64,000 bases of DNA from Novosphingobium aureum (lineage in GTDB: Bacteria > Pseudomonadota > Alphaproteobacteria > Sphingomonadales > Sphingomonadaceae), in the NCBI RefSeq assembly GCF_015865035.1, contig NZ_JADZGI010000001.1, positions 806,001-870,000 on the forward strand. Direction: 5' to 3'. A program made the position numbers and the translations under genes. Shown one piece after another: positions 25,564 to 34,167 of this stretch. The stretch's first letter is position 1; each line of letters opens with the position of its first letter. The notes beneath the pieces are model-generated. The model had not been told where the DNA came from and searched no databases. It saw only the letters and a program-made list of their open reading frames with translations.

Positions 25564-25598
25564 TGGAATTGGGATTGGATAATCCCCTTGCTATTCCA
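25564..25598. promoter_or_regulatory. Nested inverted repeats, probable LysR binding region
   Basis: GGGATT-N4-AATCCC (25571-25586) lies inside the outer pair TGGAAT (25564-25569) and ATTCCA (25593-25598). All are in the 104-bp gap between the divergent ene-reductase and LysR genes. This is where a LysR protein would bind both to activate and to autoregulate. Confidence 0.5.
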
Positions 25599-25622
25599 GT
25601 CACTCGTTCCCACAGTTGCGCA

Positions 25623-26561
25623 ATGGACAGGCAGGACCGCTTCGCCGGGTTGAGCGAATTTGTCGCGACAGTGCGCTTGGGAAGCTTCGCGGCGGCAGCG
25701 CGCGCGCTGGGCGTTACGGGCTCGGCCATAGGCAAGAGTATCTCGCGCCTCGAGGCTCGGCTCGGGACAAAGCTCCTGCACCGCACGACGCGGCGATTGA
25801 CGCTGACGGCTGAAGGCCAGCTCTATCTCGATGCCTGCCAGCGGATCATCGATGACTTGGAAGGCACCGAACTGGCGATGGCTTCGGGCCGGGATACGCC
25901 AGTGGGAACGCTGCACCTCAACCTGCCCGCCGCCTTCGGTCGCAAGCATGTGATGCCGATTCTCCTGCAGCTTACGCAGCAATATCGGCAACTCGACCTG
26001 TCCGTGATGTTCACCGAGCGCACCTCCAACGTCATTGACGAAGGCATCGATCTTGCCGTGCGGATCGGCGCACTCGGCAACGATGCAGACCTGACCGCGC
26101 GGCGGGTAGGTACCCAGCGCCTCCTGATCTGCGCCTCGCCCGACTATCTTGCTCGTCACGGCGCGCCCGCAGCCCCTGCGGAACTGATGCAGCGCGATTG
26201 CATCATCGGATGGCGCAGGGCTCCCCGCCCGACCTGGCTGCTCAAGGACGAAGCCGGGGGTGAAATCGCCCAGGAAGTGAAAGTCCGCCACGAATTCAGC
26301 GACGGCGAAGCGATCGTCGCGGCGGTACTGGCCGGAGAAGGCTTGTCGCAGTTGCCGACCTGGCTGATCGACAAGGAGCTGGCCTCAGGCGCCCTGGTCG
26401 CGGTGCTTGAGGAATTTGCAGGGGCCGAAATGCCCATCCACCTCGTCTGGCCCAGTTCCCGCTACGAACAGCCTCGTCTGCGCATCGTGATCGATGCCCT
26501 GGCAGCCGCGGCGCAAGCGCAGGGATCCGGCTTTACGCCGGAAGCCCTGTCCCGCGACTGA
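25623..26561 (+). CDS. LysR-family transcriptional regulator of the ene-reductase operon
   Basis: This 312-residue regulator has a winged helix-turn-helix at 1-60 (GSFAAAARALGVTGSAIGKS) and an effector domain (ERTSNVIDEGIDLAVRIGAL; EFSDGEAIVAAVLAGEGLSQ) of the AaeR/DsdC-like LysR subgroup common beside reductases. The ATG at 25623 is preferred over an in-frame GTG at 25563, which lies within the inverted-repeat region. It is divergent from the OYE/LLM/SnoaL operon, which it probably controls. Confidence 0.92.
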   Translation: MDRQDRFAGLSEFVATVRLGSFAAAARALGVTGSAIGKSISRLEARLGTKLLHRTTRRLTLTAEGQLYLDACQRIIDDLEGTELAMASGRDTPVGTLHLNLPAAFGRKHVMPILLQLTQQYRQLDLSVMFTERTSNVIDEGIDLAVRIGALGNDADLTARRVGTQRLLICASPDYLARHGAPAAPAELMQRDCIIGWRRAPRPTWLLKDEAGGEIAQEVKVRHEFSDGEAIVAAVLAGEGLSQLPTWLIDKELASGALVAVLEEFAGAEMPIHLVWPSSRYEQPRLRIVIDALAAAAQAQGSGFTPEALSRD

Positions 26562-26849
26562 TGTCTTCTGGTCATTTATGAAGGAAGTGGCCTGGTAGCA
26601 TCCAGACTGACAAGCATCGCACGGTAGTACCGATGAACGTCACAGTGCGTGTTGCGGTCGAGGAAGCTTGTTATGCAGGACCCACCGATAACGTGATCGA
26701 GTATCACTGCAAGCCGATAAGCTAAGGCAAGAAGGCCTCCAGGCGCTTGGCGAATGAGACCGGCATCAACGTGCAGCCGGGTGTTCTTCGCCACACACTG
26801 AAGCGATCCTGAAAGCGGACATTCAGCGCTTCCATTCACAGGCAGCCAA
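26562..26849. other. Intergenic stretch with a possible tyrosine-recombinase remnant
   Basis: There is no intact gene. On the plus strand at 26732-26812 an open stretch reads RLANETGINVQPGVLRHTL before a stop; the LRHT block resembles the HxLRH box of phage-type integrases. It is too short to prove. A 93-codon minus-strand frame also exists but is unrecognised. The two LysR/GntR genes end here tail to tail. Confidence 0.3.
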
Positions 26850-27536
26850 TTACCCATCCTTGCCGATAGCCGACAGGATCAGCATCCGGTTGTTTCGATG
26901 CGCTTCGAAGCGGGCAAGTTCAGGGTCGTTATCGAGGATCGCCGCAATGATCCGCTGGCGTCCGGCAACCCAGCGTTCGTTGTCTATCGCGGCTTTGTGT
27001 AGTGGGCTGCTCGACCAGTCGTCCGAGAACCGCAGCGCTACGCGGGTCAGCAATTCGAACAGAGGGCGTTCGACCATGGCGAACAGGACATTCTGGAACT
27101 CCTTCTCCAGCGTTGTAATCGCCTCGAAACCGCTTGCCTGACTGATCCGCGGCAGGAGGGCCATAAGGTCGTCCTTGCATTTGGTGCTCGTACCTCGCGC
27201 CGCTGCCACAACGAGCTCGTCGAACAGCAGTGAGGTGATGTCGAGCACCTCTTCCCAACCGACAGGATCGCTGCGAATAAAGGCGGCCAGCGCACGTTCG
27301 AGCGAAGCTGCATTGGGCCTCGAGCCATAATAACCGCCGCTCGGCCCGCGCCTGACGTCGAGTAACCCCTCATGTTCGAGCACGCGTGCGGCCTGCTGCA
27401 CAGTCACGATGCCCACGCCCAGCTCTTCTGCGATGGAACGTAGCGATCCGATGCGTTCGCCCGGCTCTCTTGCGTAGATCATGGCGCGCAAACGCTCAGC
27501 ACTCGCCTGTGCCAGTCCGCTGCTCGATTGTTCCAT
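26850..27536 (-). CDS. GntR-family (FadR/FCD-type) transcriptional regulator
   Basis: This is a 228-residue repressor-type regulator. The N-terminal winged helix is at about 10-75 (RIGSLRSIAEELGVGIVTVQ; LEHEGLLDVRRGPSGGYY) and the all-helical effector domain follows (residues 90-220). The ATG at 27536 gives the usual start; a TTG at 27572 lies inside an inverted repeat and is unlikely. It is divergent from the catabolic operon at 27728, so it probably represses that operon until a pathway intermediate binds. Confidence 0.88.
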   Translation of the reverse strand: MEQSSSGLAQASAERLRAMIYAREPGERIGSLRSIAEELGVGIVTVQQAARVLEHEGLLDVRRGPSGGYYGSRPNAASLERALAAFIRSDPVGWEEVLDITSLLFDELVVAAARGTSTKCKDDLMALLPRISQASGFEAITTLEKEFQNVLFAMVERPLFELLTRVALRFSDDWSSSPLHKAAIDNERWVAGRQRIIAAILDNDPELARFEAHRNNRMLILSAIGKDG

Positions 27537-27566
27537 GTTGGTCGCCAATTCTGGTACCCCCAGCTT

Positions 27567-27657
27567 GCACAATATGTGCGTATTTCTCGTCCATAACGCC
27601 GGAGCGATGTCTAATCGACGCCGTATTCAGTCTCCACAGGCTTAATATAGGCATATT
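27567..27657. promoter_or_regulatory. Candidate operators between GntR gene and catabolic operon
   Basis: Two inverted repeats lie in the 191-bp divergent gap: GCACA-ATA-TGTGC (27567-27579) and AATAT-AGGC-ATATT (27644-27657). The surroundings are AT-rich, as expected for promoters. GAGAGGA (27713-27719) is the ribosome binding site of the GTG-started dehydrogenase gene. Which repeat the GntR protein binds is not known. Confidence 0.4.
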
Positions 27658-27727
27658 TTCCAATCAAGGCCGGCATGAGTCGCCACATGGCCAAAGCTGA
27701 AAGAAAAAGCCTGAGAGGATATTCTTC

Positions 27728-29209
27728 GTGACATTCCAGAAGCCCGACAACGACATCCTGCCCCGCTCCACCCTTGTCATTGGTGACAGTGCGGAAGAAA
27801 ATGGCAGCGGCGAAAGCTACGCGCATGTCTATCCCGCGACCGGTACGGTCACGCGCGAGATCAGGCTGGCCAATGCCGACGATGTTGACCGGGCTGCGGC
27901 GGCGGCGCGTGCAGCCTTTCCCGCCTGGCGTGCGATGCCGGGCGATAAGCGCCGTGACTTGTTCATGAAGCTGGCCGGTGTGCTCGAGGCGAGGTCTGCT
28001 GAATTTATTCCCAGCCTCGTTTCGGAAAACGGGTCGGTAGCGATGACCGCACCCTACATGGGCTATGATGCGGCACAGAAGTTCCGCTATTTCGGCGGCT
28101 GGTGCGACAAAATTCACGGGCGCACCATCCCGATGTGGGGTGCTCCCGCGCACGATTATGTCGCTTACGACCCCTTCGGAACGATCGGCATCATCATCCC
28201 TTGGAACGGCCCCCTGTTCGCCGCCACCATGGTGATGGCCCCGGCGCTGGCCGCGGGCAATTGCATCGTCCTCAAGGCTCCGGACATCGCGCCCTACAGC
28301 ACGATGAAGCTGATGGAGATCATCGGCGATGTCGGCTTTCCGCCCGGCGTGGTCAATCTGGTCACTGGCGGTGCCGAGGCGGGCGACGCGATGGTAGCGC
28401 ATCCCGCCATCGACAAGATCGAATTCATCGGCTCGGGCCGGACCGCGCAAAAGGTGCTGACGCGCGCGGCTGAGCGGCTGAAGCCGGTCGGCCTCGAACT
28501 GGGTGGAAAATCAGCGGTGATCGTGTTCGACGATGCCGATCTGATGGCAGCCGCGAAGAAGGGGTTGGGCGGCGCCGTCTCCTCCAACGGCCAAGGCTGC
28601 GTCAACGGCACGCGGCTGCTCGTCCAGCGCGGCGTCTATGACAAGTATCTGGGCATTTTGTCGCAGATGGCGGCCCATGTCGCCACAGGCGATCCGTTCG
28701 ATCCGAAGACGGTGCTGGGCCCGGTAATTTCCGAAAGCGCGCTCAAGCGTATTTCGGGCATGGTCGAACGCGGCGTCGGCGGAGGCGGTCGCATCGTTGC
28801 GGGTGGCGACAGGCTGGGCGGCGAATGCAGCGATGGTTTCTTCCTGCCCGTGACCATCCTTGCCGATGTCGAGAACGAGAGCGAAATCGCGCAGAATGAA
28901 GTGTTCGGCCCGGTCCTAGCCGTCACCCCTTTCGATACCGAAGAGGAAGCGATCGCGCTAGCCAATGGCACCGAATACGGGCTGGGCGCTTATGTTCACA
29001 CGCAGAACTTGCGCCGCGCGCATCATGTTACGGGCCAGCTTCAGGCGGGCATGATCCATGTGAATGGCGGGGGTGAGGCGATGCAGCCGAATTGCCCATT
29101 CGGCGGCTTCAAGAAGAGCGGCCACGGACGTCTGGGCGGTGTAGAAGGGCTGCACGAATTCTTGCAGCCCAAGAACATCTGGATGAGCCTCGCGGCGCCT
29201 GAGGGTTAA
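27728..29209 (+). CDS. NAD(P)-dependent aldehyde dehydrogenase
   Basis: This 493-residue enzyme oxidises an aldehyde to its acid. The motifs IIPWNGPLFAATMVMAPALA (cofactor site), LELGGKSAVIVFDDAD with general base Glu257, SSNGQGCVNGTR with nucleophile Cys291, and NEVFGPVLAVTPFDTEEEAI are all intact. It starts with GTG 9 bases after GAGAGGA. It is the first gene of a five-gene plus-strand operon (stop to next start spacing 3 bases). The cassette suggests degradation of a cyclic or aromatic-derived compound; the substrate is unknown. Confidence 0.93.
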   Translation: MTFQKPDNDILPRSTLVIGDSAEENGSGESYAHVYPATGTVTREIRLANADDVDRAAAAARAAFPAWRAMPGDKRRDLFMKLAGVLEARSAEFIPSLVSENGSVAMTAPYMGYDAAQKFRYFGGWCDKIHGRTIPMWGAPAHDYVAYDPFGTIGIIIPWNGPLFAATMVMAPALAAGNCIVLKAPDIAPYSTMKLMEIIGDVGFPPGVVNLVTGGAEAGDAMVAHPAIDKIEFIGSGRTAQKVLTRAAERLKPVGLELGGKSAVIVFDDADLMAAAKKGLGGAVSSNGQGCVNGTRLLVQRGVYDKYLGILSQMAAHVATGDPFDPKTVLGPVISESALKRISGMVERGVGGGGRIVAGGDRLGGECSDGFFLPVTILADVENESEIAQNEVFGPVLAVTPFDTEEEAIALANGTEYGLGAYVHTQNLRRAHHVTGQLQAGMIHVNGGGEAMQPNCPFGGFKKSGHGRLGGVEGLHEFLQPKNIWMSLAAPEG

Positions 29210-29212
29210 GCC

Positions 29213-30001
29213 ATGGCCATGCTCGATCCAGCCCAGCGCCGCGCGCAGGGCGCGAAACTGCAAGCCGAATATACAGCAACAGAAGTCGCGCCGGCCACGA
29301 CACCGGTCGGCGAAAGCTGGCGCGACTTCATTTTTGCCGAAATCTGGTCGCGGCCCGGACTGGAATTGCGGGCGCGCTTCCTGATCTCACTGGCATCGGC
29401 GGCGGGGGCGGGCGATCCAAGAGCTGTCAACGCCTATGCGCGAGGCGCGCTGCAGACGGGCACTCTGTCGCAGGTCGAACTGCGCGAGGCCGCCCTGCAT
29501 GTCGCTGTCTATAGCGGGTGGAGCGCCGGTAGGCTGATCGATGAAGAAGTCGGCAATGCCATTGGCGAACTGGGACTTGACCCTGTCGAGACGGAGCCAC
29601 TGGTCGGCAAGCCATGGGATCCGCAGGAGCGGATGGAACGCGGCTTTGCCGAGTTCAACAATGTAATGACCTTCGACGGCCCGCGTGTCGGTAACGGCTT
29701 CGCCTATCTGCAGGACGGCATCCTGAACTTCGTGTTCGGGGAAATGTGGCACCGCGAGGGTCTGGACCAGCGGTCCCGCCGCTTCCTCACGCTCGTGGGG
29801 GTAGCCGACAGCGCGGCAAACACGCCAATCCGTAGCCATTTCCATGCCGCCATGGGCAGCGGTAACTGCACTGCGGAGGAACTGCATGAATTCGTGCTGC
29901 AATATGGCGTCCACGCAGGTTGGCCCAAGGCCTCGGTTGTGCAGGGCGTGATCTTTGAAGTGGCAGCCAAGATCGAAAAAGGACTGCCCTGGGATGGGTG
30001 A
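29213..30001 (+). CDS. Two-domain carboxymuconolactone decarboxylase family protein
   Basis: This 262-residue protein is a tandem of two CMD folds. The first half has RPGLELRARFLISLASAAGA and VYSGWSAGRLIDEE; the second has REGLDQRSRRFLTLVGVADS and YGVHAGWPKASVV, so each half repeats the helix pair of the family. No CxxC is present, so it is of the decarboxylase rather than AhpD peroxidase type. In aromatic catabolism, CMD proteins decarboxylate ring-opened lactones. It sits between an aldehyde dehydrogenase and an SDR, 3 bases after the former. Confidence 0.85.
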   Translation: MAMLDPAQRRAQGAKLQAEYTATEVAPATTPVGESWRDFIFAEIWSRPGLELRARFLISLASAAGAGDPRAVNAYARGALQTGTLSQVELREAALHVAVYSGWSAGRLIDEEVGNAIGELGLDPVETEPLVGKPWDPQERMERGFAEFNNVMTFDGPRVGNGFAYLQDGILNFVFGEMWHREGLDQRSRRFLTLVGVADSAANTPIRSHFHAAMGSGNCTAEELHEFVLQYGVHAGWPKASVVQGVIFEVAAKIEKGLPWDG

Positions 30002-30010
30002 GGAGAAACA

Positions 30011-30775
30011 ATGATGGGCATTGAAATCGACATGAGCGGCAAGGTCGCGCTGGTGACCGGCGCAGCGTCCGGGCTGGGTCGGGCCACCGCGATCAAGCTG
30101 GCAGAGGCAGGTGCGGATCTGTGCATCGTCGACCTCAACGAAGAGGGCTTGGAAGAGACAGAGCAGATGCTTGCGTCAAGTGGTCGGCAGGTCCTCGTCC
30201 ACGCTGCTGACCTTTCCGACAGCGCGGCCTGCACGGGCGCGGTTGACGCGGCCATCGCCGAATTTTCCCGGCTCGATGCGCTGTGCAACGTGGCAGGCGT
30301 GATCTTCCTCGCCAATTCGCACGAGATGACGGACGAACGGTGGGGCCTGACCATGGCGGTCAATCTGACGGCCCCGTTCATCCTGTCGCGCGCGGCCATT
30401 CCGCATCTGCTCGAAAGCAAAGGTGCGATTGTCAATGTCACCTCCTCGGCGGCGTTTATCGGTGAGGCCTACGCTGCAGCCTATTGCGCGACCAAGGCGG
30501 GCTTGTTGAACATGACCAAGGCGATGGCGATGGAATACATGTACCAGCCCATCCGCATCAATTCGGTCGCCCCCGGCGGCATGGCGACCAATATCGCTGC
30601 CAATTTCCGCCCGCCGGAAGGCGCGAACATCGATCTTATCAAGCGCTTCAGCCCGATGCGCGGTGTGGTCGAGGTGAACGATGTCGCCGACATGGTCGCC
30701 ATGCTCTGCTCACCTGCAGGCAATGGTTATCACGGTGCCTGTGTGAGCCTCGACAAGGGAATCACCGCAGGATGA
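30011..30775 (+). CDS. Short-chain dehydrogenase/reductase (first)
   Basis: This is a 254-residue classical SDR. The cofactor motif TGAASGLG is at 16-23, NVAG at 93-96, Ser145/146 in NVTSSAAF, and the catalytic YxxxK is Tyr158-Lys162 (YCATK). A strong AGGAG precedes the ATG. It oxidises or reduces a hydroxyl/keto group of a pathway intermediate. Its stop overlaps the next gene's start as ATGA, so translation is coupled. Confidence 0.93.
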   Translation: MMGIEIDMSGKVALVTGAASGLGRATAIKLAEAGADLCIVDLNEEGLEETEQMLASSGRQVLVHAADLSDSAACTGAVDAAIAEFSRLDALCNVAGVIFLANSHEMTDERWGLTMAVNLTAPFILSRAAIPHLLESKGAIVNVTSSAAFIGEAYAAAYCATKAGLLNMTKAMAMEYMYQPIRINSVAPGGMATNIAANFRPPEGANIDLIKRFSPMRGVVEVNDVADMVAMLCSPAGNGYHGACVSLDKGITAG

Positions 30776-31581
30776 GCGCGCGGCCCGTCATCGGCTTCAT
30801 CGGTCTGGGCAGCCAGGGCGGCCCGATGGCCGAACGCATCCTCGACGCAGATTTCAACCTGATGGTCTGGGCACGGCGGCCTGAAGCGCTCGAACCATTC
30901 GTGGCGAAGGGCGCGCGGACCTCGCCCTCCGTTGAAGAGTTGGGTGCTGGGTGTGATCAAGTCTGCGTATGCGTCGTCGACGATGCGGGCGTCGCGCAGA
31001 TCTGCGACCAGCTGATCCCCGCGATGCAGCCGGGCAGCTGCCTCGTCATCCATTCGACCATCCTGCCCGAAAGCTGCGTCGCGCTTGCCAAAGACTGTGC
31101 GGCGAAAGGCATCGGCTTCCTCGACGCGCCCGTCAGCGGGGGCGGCCCGGCGGCTGCGGCAGGCAAGCTGACCGTGATGTGCGGCGGCGATGCGGACAGC
31201 TTCGCCCGGTGTGAGCCGGTCTTTGCCAGTTTCGCGGGGCTGACCGTGCATCTGGGCGAAGCTGGTTCGGGCCAGCGCGCCAAGATCGTCAACAACTCGC
31301 TGATGGCGGCCAGCATGGGCCTTGCCCACGCGGCCATGCAGGCCGCGGGCGGGCTCGACATTGACCGCGCTGCCTTTGCAGAGCTGGTCAAGGGCAGCAG
31401 CGGGCGGAGCTTCGGTTTCGAAACCTATGCCCGCCTGCCCGAACCGTCGGTCTTCGCCCACGGCGCCGCGCTGCTGGCGAAAGACGTCGACCTGCTCAAA
31501 TCCACTCTCCCCGGCGACGATGGCGCCGAGCTTTTGCGCACCACCGCCATGACCTTTCTCGACGCCGCGCGCGGCGAATGA
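30772..31581 (+). CDS. Beta-hydroxyacid dehydrogenase (3-hydroxyisobutyrate dehydrogenase-like)
   Basis: This 269-residue NAD(P)-dependent enzyme has the Rossmann motif GFIGLGSQG (8-16), the substrate-binding DAPVSGGGPAAAAGKLTVM (118-136) and catalytic Lys171 with Asn175 in GQRAKIVNNSL. These mark the HIBADH/tartronate semialdehyde reductase family. The ATG at 30772 overlaps the SDR stop; the frame extends much further upstream only as an SDR shadow. It is fourth in the catabolic operon. Confidence 0.92.
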   Translation: MSARPVIGFIGLGSQGGPMAERILDADFNLMVWARRPEALEPFVAKGARTSPSVEELGAGCDQVCVCVVDDAGVAQICDQLIPAMQPGSCLVIHSTILPESCVALAKDCAAKGIGFLDAPVSGGGPAAAAGKLTVMCGGDADSFARCEPVFASFAGLTVHLGEAGSGQRAKIVNNSLMAASMGLAHAAMQAAGGLDIDRAAFAELVKGSSGRSFGFETYARLPEPSVFAHGAALLAKDVDLLKSTLPGDDGAELLRTTAMTFLDAARGE

Positions 31582-31597
31582 CCAACGGAGTACACCC

Positions 31598-32383
31598 ATG
31601 AACTTCTCTCTCGATCAGTTCCGCCTCGACGGAAAGACCGCGATTGTCACTGGGGCCGGTGGGCGCGGCAACTCGATCGGCCGTGCCTATGCGCTGGGCC
31701 TTGCCCATGCGGGCGCGAATGTCGTCGTGGCCGACCTCAACAAGGAAGGGGCCGAAGCGGTCGCGAACGAAATTTGCGAGGCTGGCGGCAAGGCGATCGG
31801 CGTCCAGGTCGATGTGGCAGACGAAGCGGCAAGCTTGGCGATGGCCGAGGCTGCAAAAGCCGAATTTGGCGGTATCGATATCCTCGTCAATAATGCGGCA
31901 CTGATGGTCGACATCAGCTATGATGATTTCGAAAAGGTATCGCTCGAGGCGTGGAACAAGGCGCTGGCCGTCAACCTCAACGGTGCGCTGCTGTGCAGCC
32001 GCGCAGTGATCCCCTCCATGCGCGATCGCGGAGGGGGGCGCATAGTCAATCAGACGAGCGGCGGCGCCTTCCCGGCAACGGGCCTTTATGGCATTTCGAA
32101 GCTGGCGCTGGTCGGGCTCACTACGTCTCTCGCCAAGCAGTTCGGCAAGGCGAACATCACCTGCAACGCGATTGCCCCGGGTAACGTCACGTCCGACGCT
32201 GGCAAGATGCTGGTGCCCGACGATTCTCCGTTCATCAAATTCCTTGAAATGACCTGCGCCACGCGCCCACGCGGCGGCCCGGACGAGCTGGTTGGTACAC
32301 TCTTGCTGCTTTGCTCCGAGGCGGGCAGCTGGATCACCGGCCAGACAATCCACGTAGACGGGGGCTGGGTACTGCGGCCTTAA
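31598..32383 (+). CDS. Short-chain dehydrogenase/reductase (second)
   Basis: This 261-residue SDR has an extended glycine motif TGAGGRGNSIG (18-28), NNAA, Ser154 and catalytic Tyr164-Lys168 (YGISK). GQTIHVDGGWVLRP closes the protein as in classical SDRs. It starts 16 bases after the hydroxyacid dehydrogenase gene and ends the operon. Having two dissimilar SDRs in one operon suggests two separate redox steps or stereochemical inversion. Confidence 0.92.
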   Translation: MNFSLDQFRLDGKTAIVTGAGGRGNSIGRAYALGLAHAGANVVVADLNKEGAEAVANEICEAGGKAIGVQVDVADEAASLAMAEAAKAEFGGIDILVNNAALMVDISYDDFEKVSLEAWNKALAVNLNGALLCSRAVIPSMRDRGGGRIVNQTSGGAFPATGLYGISKLALVGLTTSLAKQFGKANITCNAIAPGNVTSDAGKMLVPDDSPFIKFLEMTCATRPRGGPDELVGTLLLLCSEAGSWITGQTIHVDGGWVLRP

Positions 32384-32723
32384 CATCCAACATTTCGCGC
32401 CTTGATCGCCGGTCTTGTGTAGTAGGCTCTGCTCATAGCGTTGAGGCGGACCGTCGATAATCGCATGGGGGATATGCTGGCGTAACGCCAATTGACGTTC
32501 GCGGGAGTTCTCAACCGCGTCAGCTATCCTTGCCTCTGCCTCGTGCACGGTCCCAGGGCAGGCCGGTGAGCCATGTATGGCACCCGCAGAGCGAAGGTCG
32601 GCTTGTCCGGGGCGGTCGCTCCAAAGGCGACAGACCCGAAGGTCCCGGGGCAAGCCGCTGACCTGAACTCGCGCCGCTGCGAAGGGAGCGTCGGCTTTCC
32701 TAGGGAAAGTGTCTTTGGGAAGG
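32384..32723. other. Gene-free stretch between the catabolic operon and tRNA-Thr
   Basis: This 340-bp region has no intact gene. A minus-strand open stretch (about 32385-32560) translates to a plausible helical peptide (ADAVENSRERQLALRQHIP; HAIIDGPPQRYEQSLLHKTG) that looks like a broken coding remnant; I do not recognise its family. CTTTCC-TAG-GGAAAG (32695-32709) is a small stem-loop downstream of the tRNA. Confidence 0.35.
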
Positions 32724-32799
32724 TGGTGCCGCTTACAGGACTCGAACCTGTGGCCCCATCATTACGAATGATGTGCTCTACCAACTGAGCTAAAGCGGC
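32724..32799 (-). tRNA. tRNA-Thr (anticodon CGT)
   Basis: On the minus strand this folds as a full cloverleaf: acceptor GCCGCTT/AAGCGGC, D-arm GCTC-AGTTGGTA-GAGC, anticodon stem CATCA/TGATG with loop TTCGTAA (anticodon CGT, reading ACG), variable loop GGGCC, and T-arm ACAGG-TTCGAGT-CCTGT. The discriminator A and CCA end are encoded (32724-32726). Length is 76 with CCA. Confidence 0.97.
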
Positions 32800-32842
32800 A
32801 TGCCCGGTGATTCCGGGGGTGCCGGAAGCGAGACAGGGGGCG

Positions 32843-32871
32843 CCTTTACCGGCGCTTGGGCGCGAGTGCAA
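32843..32871 (-). promoter_or_regulatory. Probable tRNA-Thr promoter
   Basis: On the minus strand TTGCAC (32866-32871) and TAAAGG (32843-32848) are separated by 17 bases and end 44 bases upstream of the tRNA 5' end. A GC-rich stretch follows, as in stable-RNA promoters. Confidence 0.45.
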
Positions 32872-32970
32872 GAGGGTTTGCGCGTGGGTCGTCACTTTGC
32901 GTTCGTGGTGTCGACGTGTGCGCCAGCGCGCGGCTTGCAGGGGCGGCGGGGAGGGCCTAGCACGCAGGGC

Positions 32971-34131
32971 ATGACCCGCCCTTCAACCGCTATCGCCCAG
33001 GTCGACCAGTTCCACGCCATCGCCATCGGCCGTCTTGCCTATCAGCTGGCCAGCGAAGGGCGTTCGATCATCCATATGGAATATGGCCAGCCCTCGACCG
33101 GGGCACCGGCGCGCGCGATCGCGCTGGCGCACGAGGTGCTCGATCGCGAGCCGGGCGGCTATTGGGAAAACCCCGCGCTCAAGCAGCGCATCGCGCGTCA
33201 TTATCAGGAGAGCTACGGGGTCACCGTGGACCCGGAGGGCGTGATCCTGACTTGCGGCGGTTCGCCCGCGCTGGTGCTTGCGCTGTCCAGCCTGTTCGCG
33301 CCCGGCGCGCGCGTGGCGCTGGCGCGGCCGGGCTATGTCGCCTATCGCAATACGCTCAAGGCGCTTTACCTCGAGCCGGTCGAGATCGCCTGCGGCCCTG
33401 CCGAGCGCTACCAGCTTACCGCAGCAGCGCTCGAGGCGCTCGAGCCTGCGCCCGACGGGGTGATCGTGGCGAGCCCGGCCAACCCGACCGGCACGGTCAT
33501 CGCGCCCGACGAACTGGCCGCCATTGCCGAGGTCTGCCAGCGCCGCGGCATCCGCATCATCTCGGATGAGATCTATCATGGGCTGACTTACGGTACGCCC
33601 GCGCACTCGGTGCTCGAGCATGCTGGCGACGCGCTGATCCTCAACAGTTTTTCAAAGTACTACTCGATGACCGGCTGGCGGCTGGGCTGGCTGCTGGTGC
33701 CGCCCGCGCTGATCGACGTTGCGCGCGCGCGCATGGGCAACCTGTTCCTGACGCCGCCGGTGCTGGCGCAGCACGCCGGACTTGCCGCCTTCGACTGCGA
33801 GGAGGAATTGCAGGGGCACTTGCGCAGCTACGCGCGCAACCGCGAGTTGCTTCTGGCGGCGCTCCCGCGCCTCGGTCTCGAGCGTATCGCGCCGCCTGAC
33901 GGTGCCTTCTACGTCTGGGCCGATATCGCGCACCTTACCCAAGACAGCCTCGATTTCTGTCGCCGCCTGCTCGAGGATACCGGCGTCGCAACTGCGCCCG
34001 GTGTCGATTTCGATCCGGTCGAGGGTGGCCATTTCATCCGCTTCAGCTTTGCGGTCTCGACCGTGGAGATCGAGGATGCGATCGAGCGCATGGTCCCCTG
34101 GTTCGCATCGCAGGCGCAGCACACCGCATAG
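32971..34131 (+). CDS. Class I/II PLP-dependent aminotransferase
   Basis: This 386-residue enzyme of fold type I moves amino groups between an amino acid and a 2-oxo acid. PLP-site features are SPANPTGTVI (168-177), SDEIYHGLTYG (198-208) and the Schiff-base Lys229 in NSFSKYYSMTGWRLGW. The C-terminal substrate Arg is in HFIRFSFAVS. The ATG at 32971 was chosen; the frame opens earlier at 32800 only by overlapping the tRNA promoter and has no family content. It is divergent from tRNA-Thr. The substrate amino acid cannot be read from sequence. Confidence 0.92.
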   Translation: MTRPSTAIAQVDQFHAIAIGRLAYQLASEGRSIIHMEYGQPSTGAPARAIALAHEVLDREPGGYWENPALKQRIARHYQESYGVTVDPEGVILTCGGSPALVLALSSLFAPGARVALARPGYVAYRNTLKALYLEPVEIACGPAERYQLTAAALEALEPAPDGVIVASPANPTGTVIAPDELAAIAEVCQRRGIRIISDEIYHGLTYGTPAHSVLEHAGDALILNSFSKYYSMTGWRLGWLLVPPALIDVARARMGNLFLTPPVLAQHAGLAAFDCEEELQGHLRSYARNRELLLAALPRLGLERIAPPDGAFYVWADIAHLTQDSLDFCRRLLEDTGVATAPGVDFDPVEGGHFIRFSFAVSTVEIEDAIERMVPWFASQAQHTA

Positions 34132-34142
34132 GTTCAGGACTG

Positions 34143-34161
34143 CAGGCCCCCCAGGGGCCTG
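34143..34161. terminator. Stem-loop between aminotransferase and TetR genes
   Basis: CAGGCCCC (34143-34150) and GGGGCCTG (34154-34161) pair around a 3-base loop. The site is between two convergent genes. It has no T tract on the plus strand, so termination strength is uncertain. Confidence 0.5.
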
Positions 34162-34167
34162 GGCGCT

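Noticed and set aside
26576..26857. A 93-codon minus-strand frame in the gap before the GntR gene.
   Set aside because: No recognisable family; its start overlaps the GntR end and codon pattern is weak.
32800..32970. An N-terminal extension of the aminotransferase back to an ATG at 32800.
   Set aside because: The extension crosses the tRNA-Thr promoter, has no homology-like content and the enzyme begins normally at 32971.
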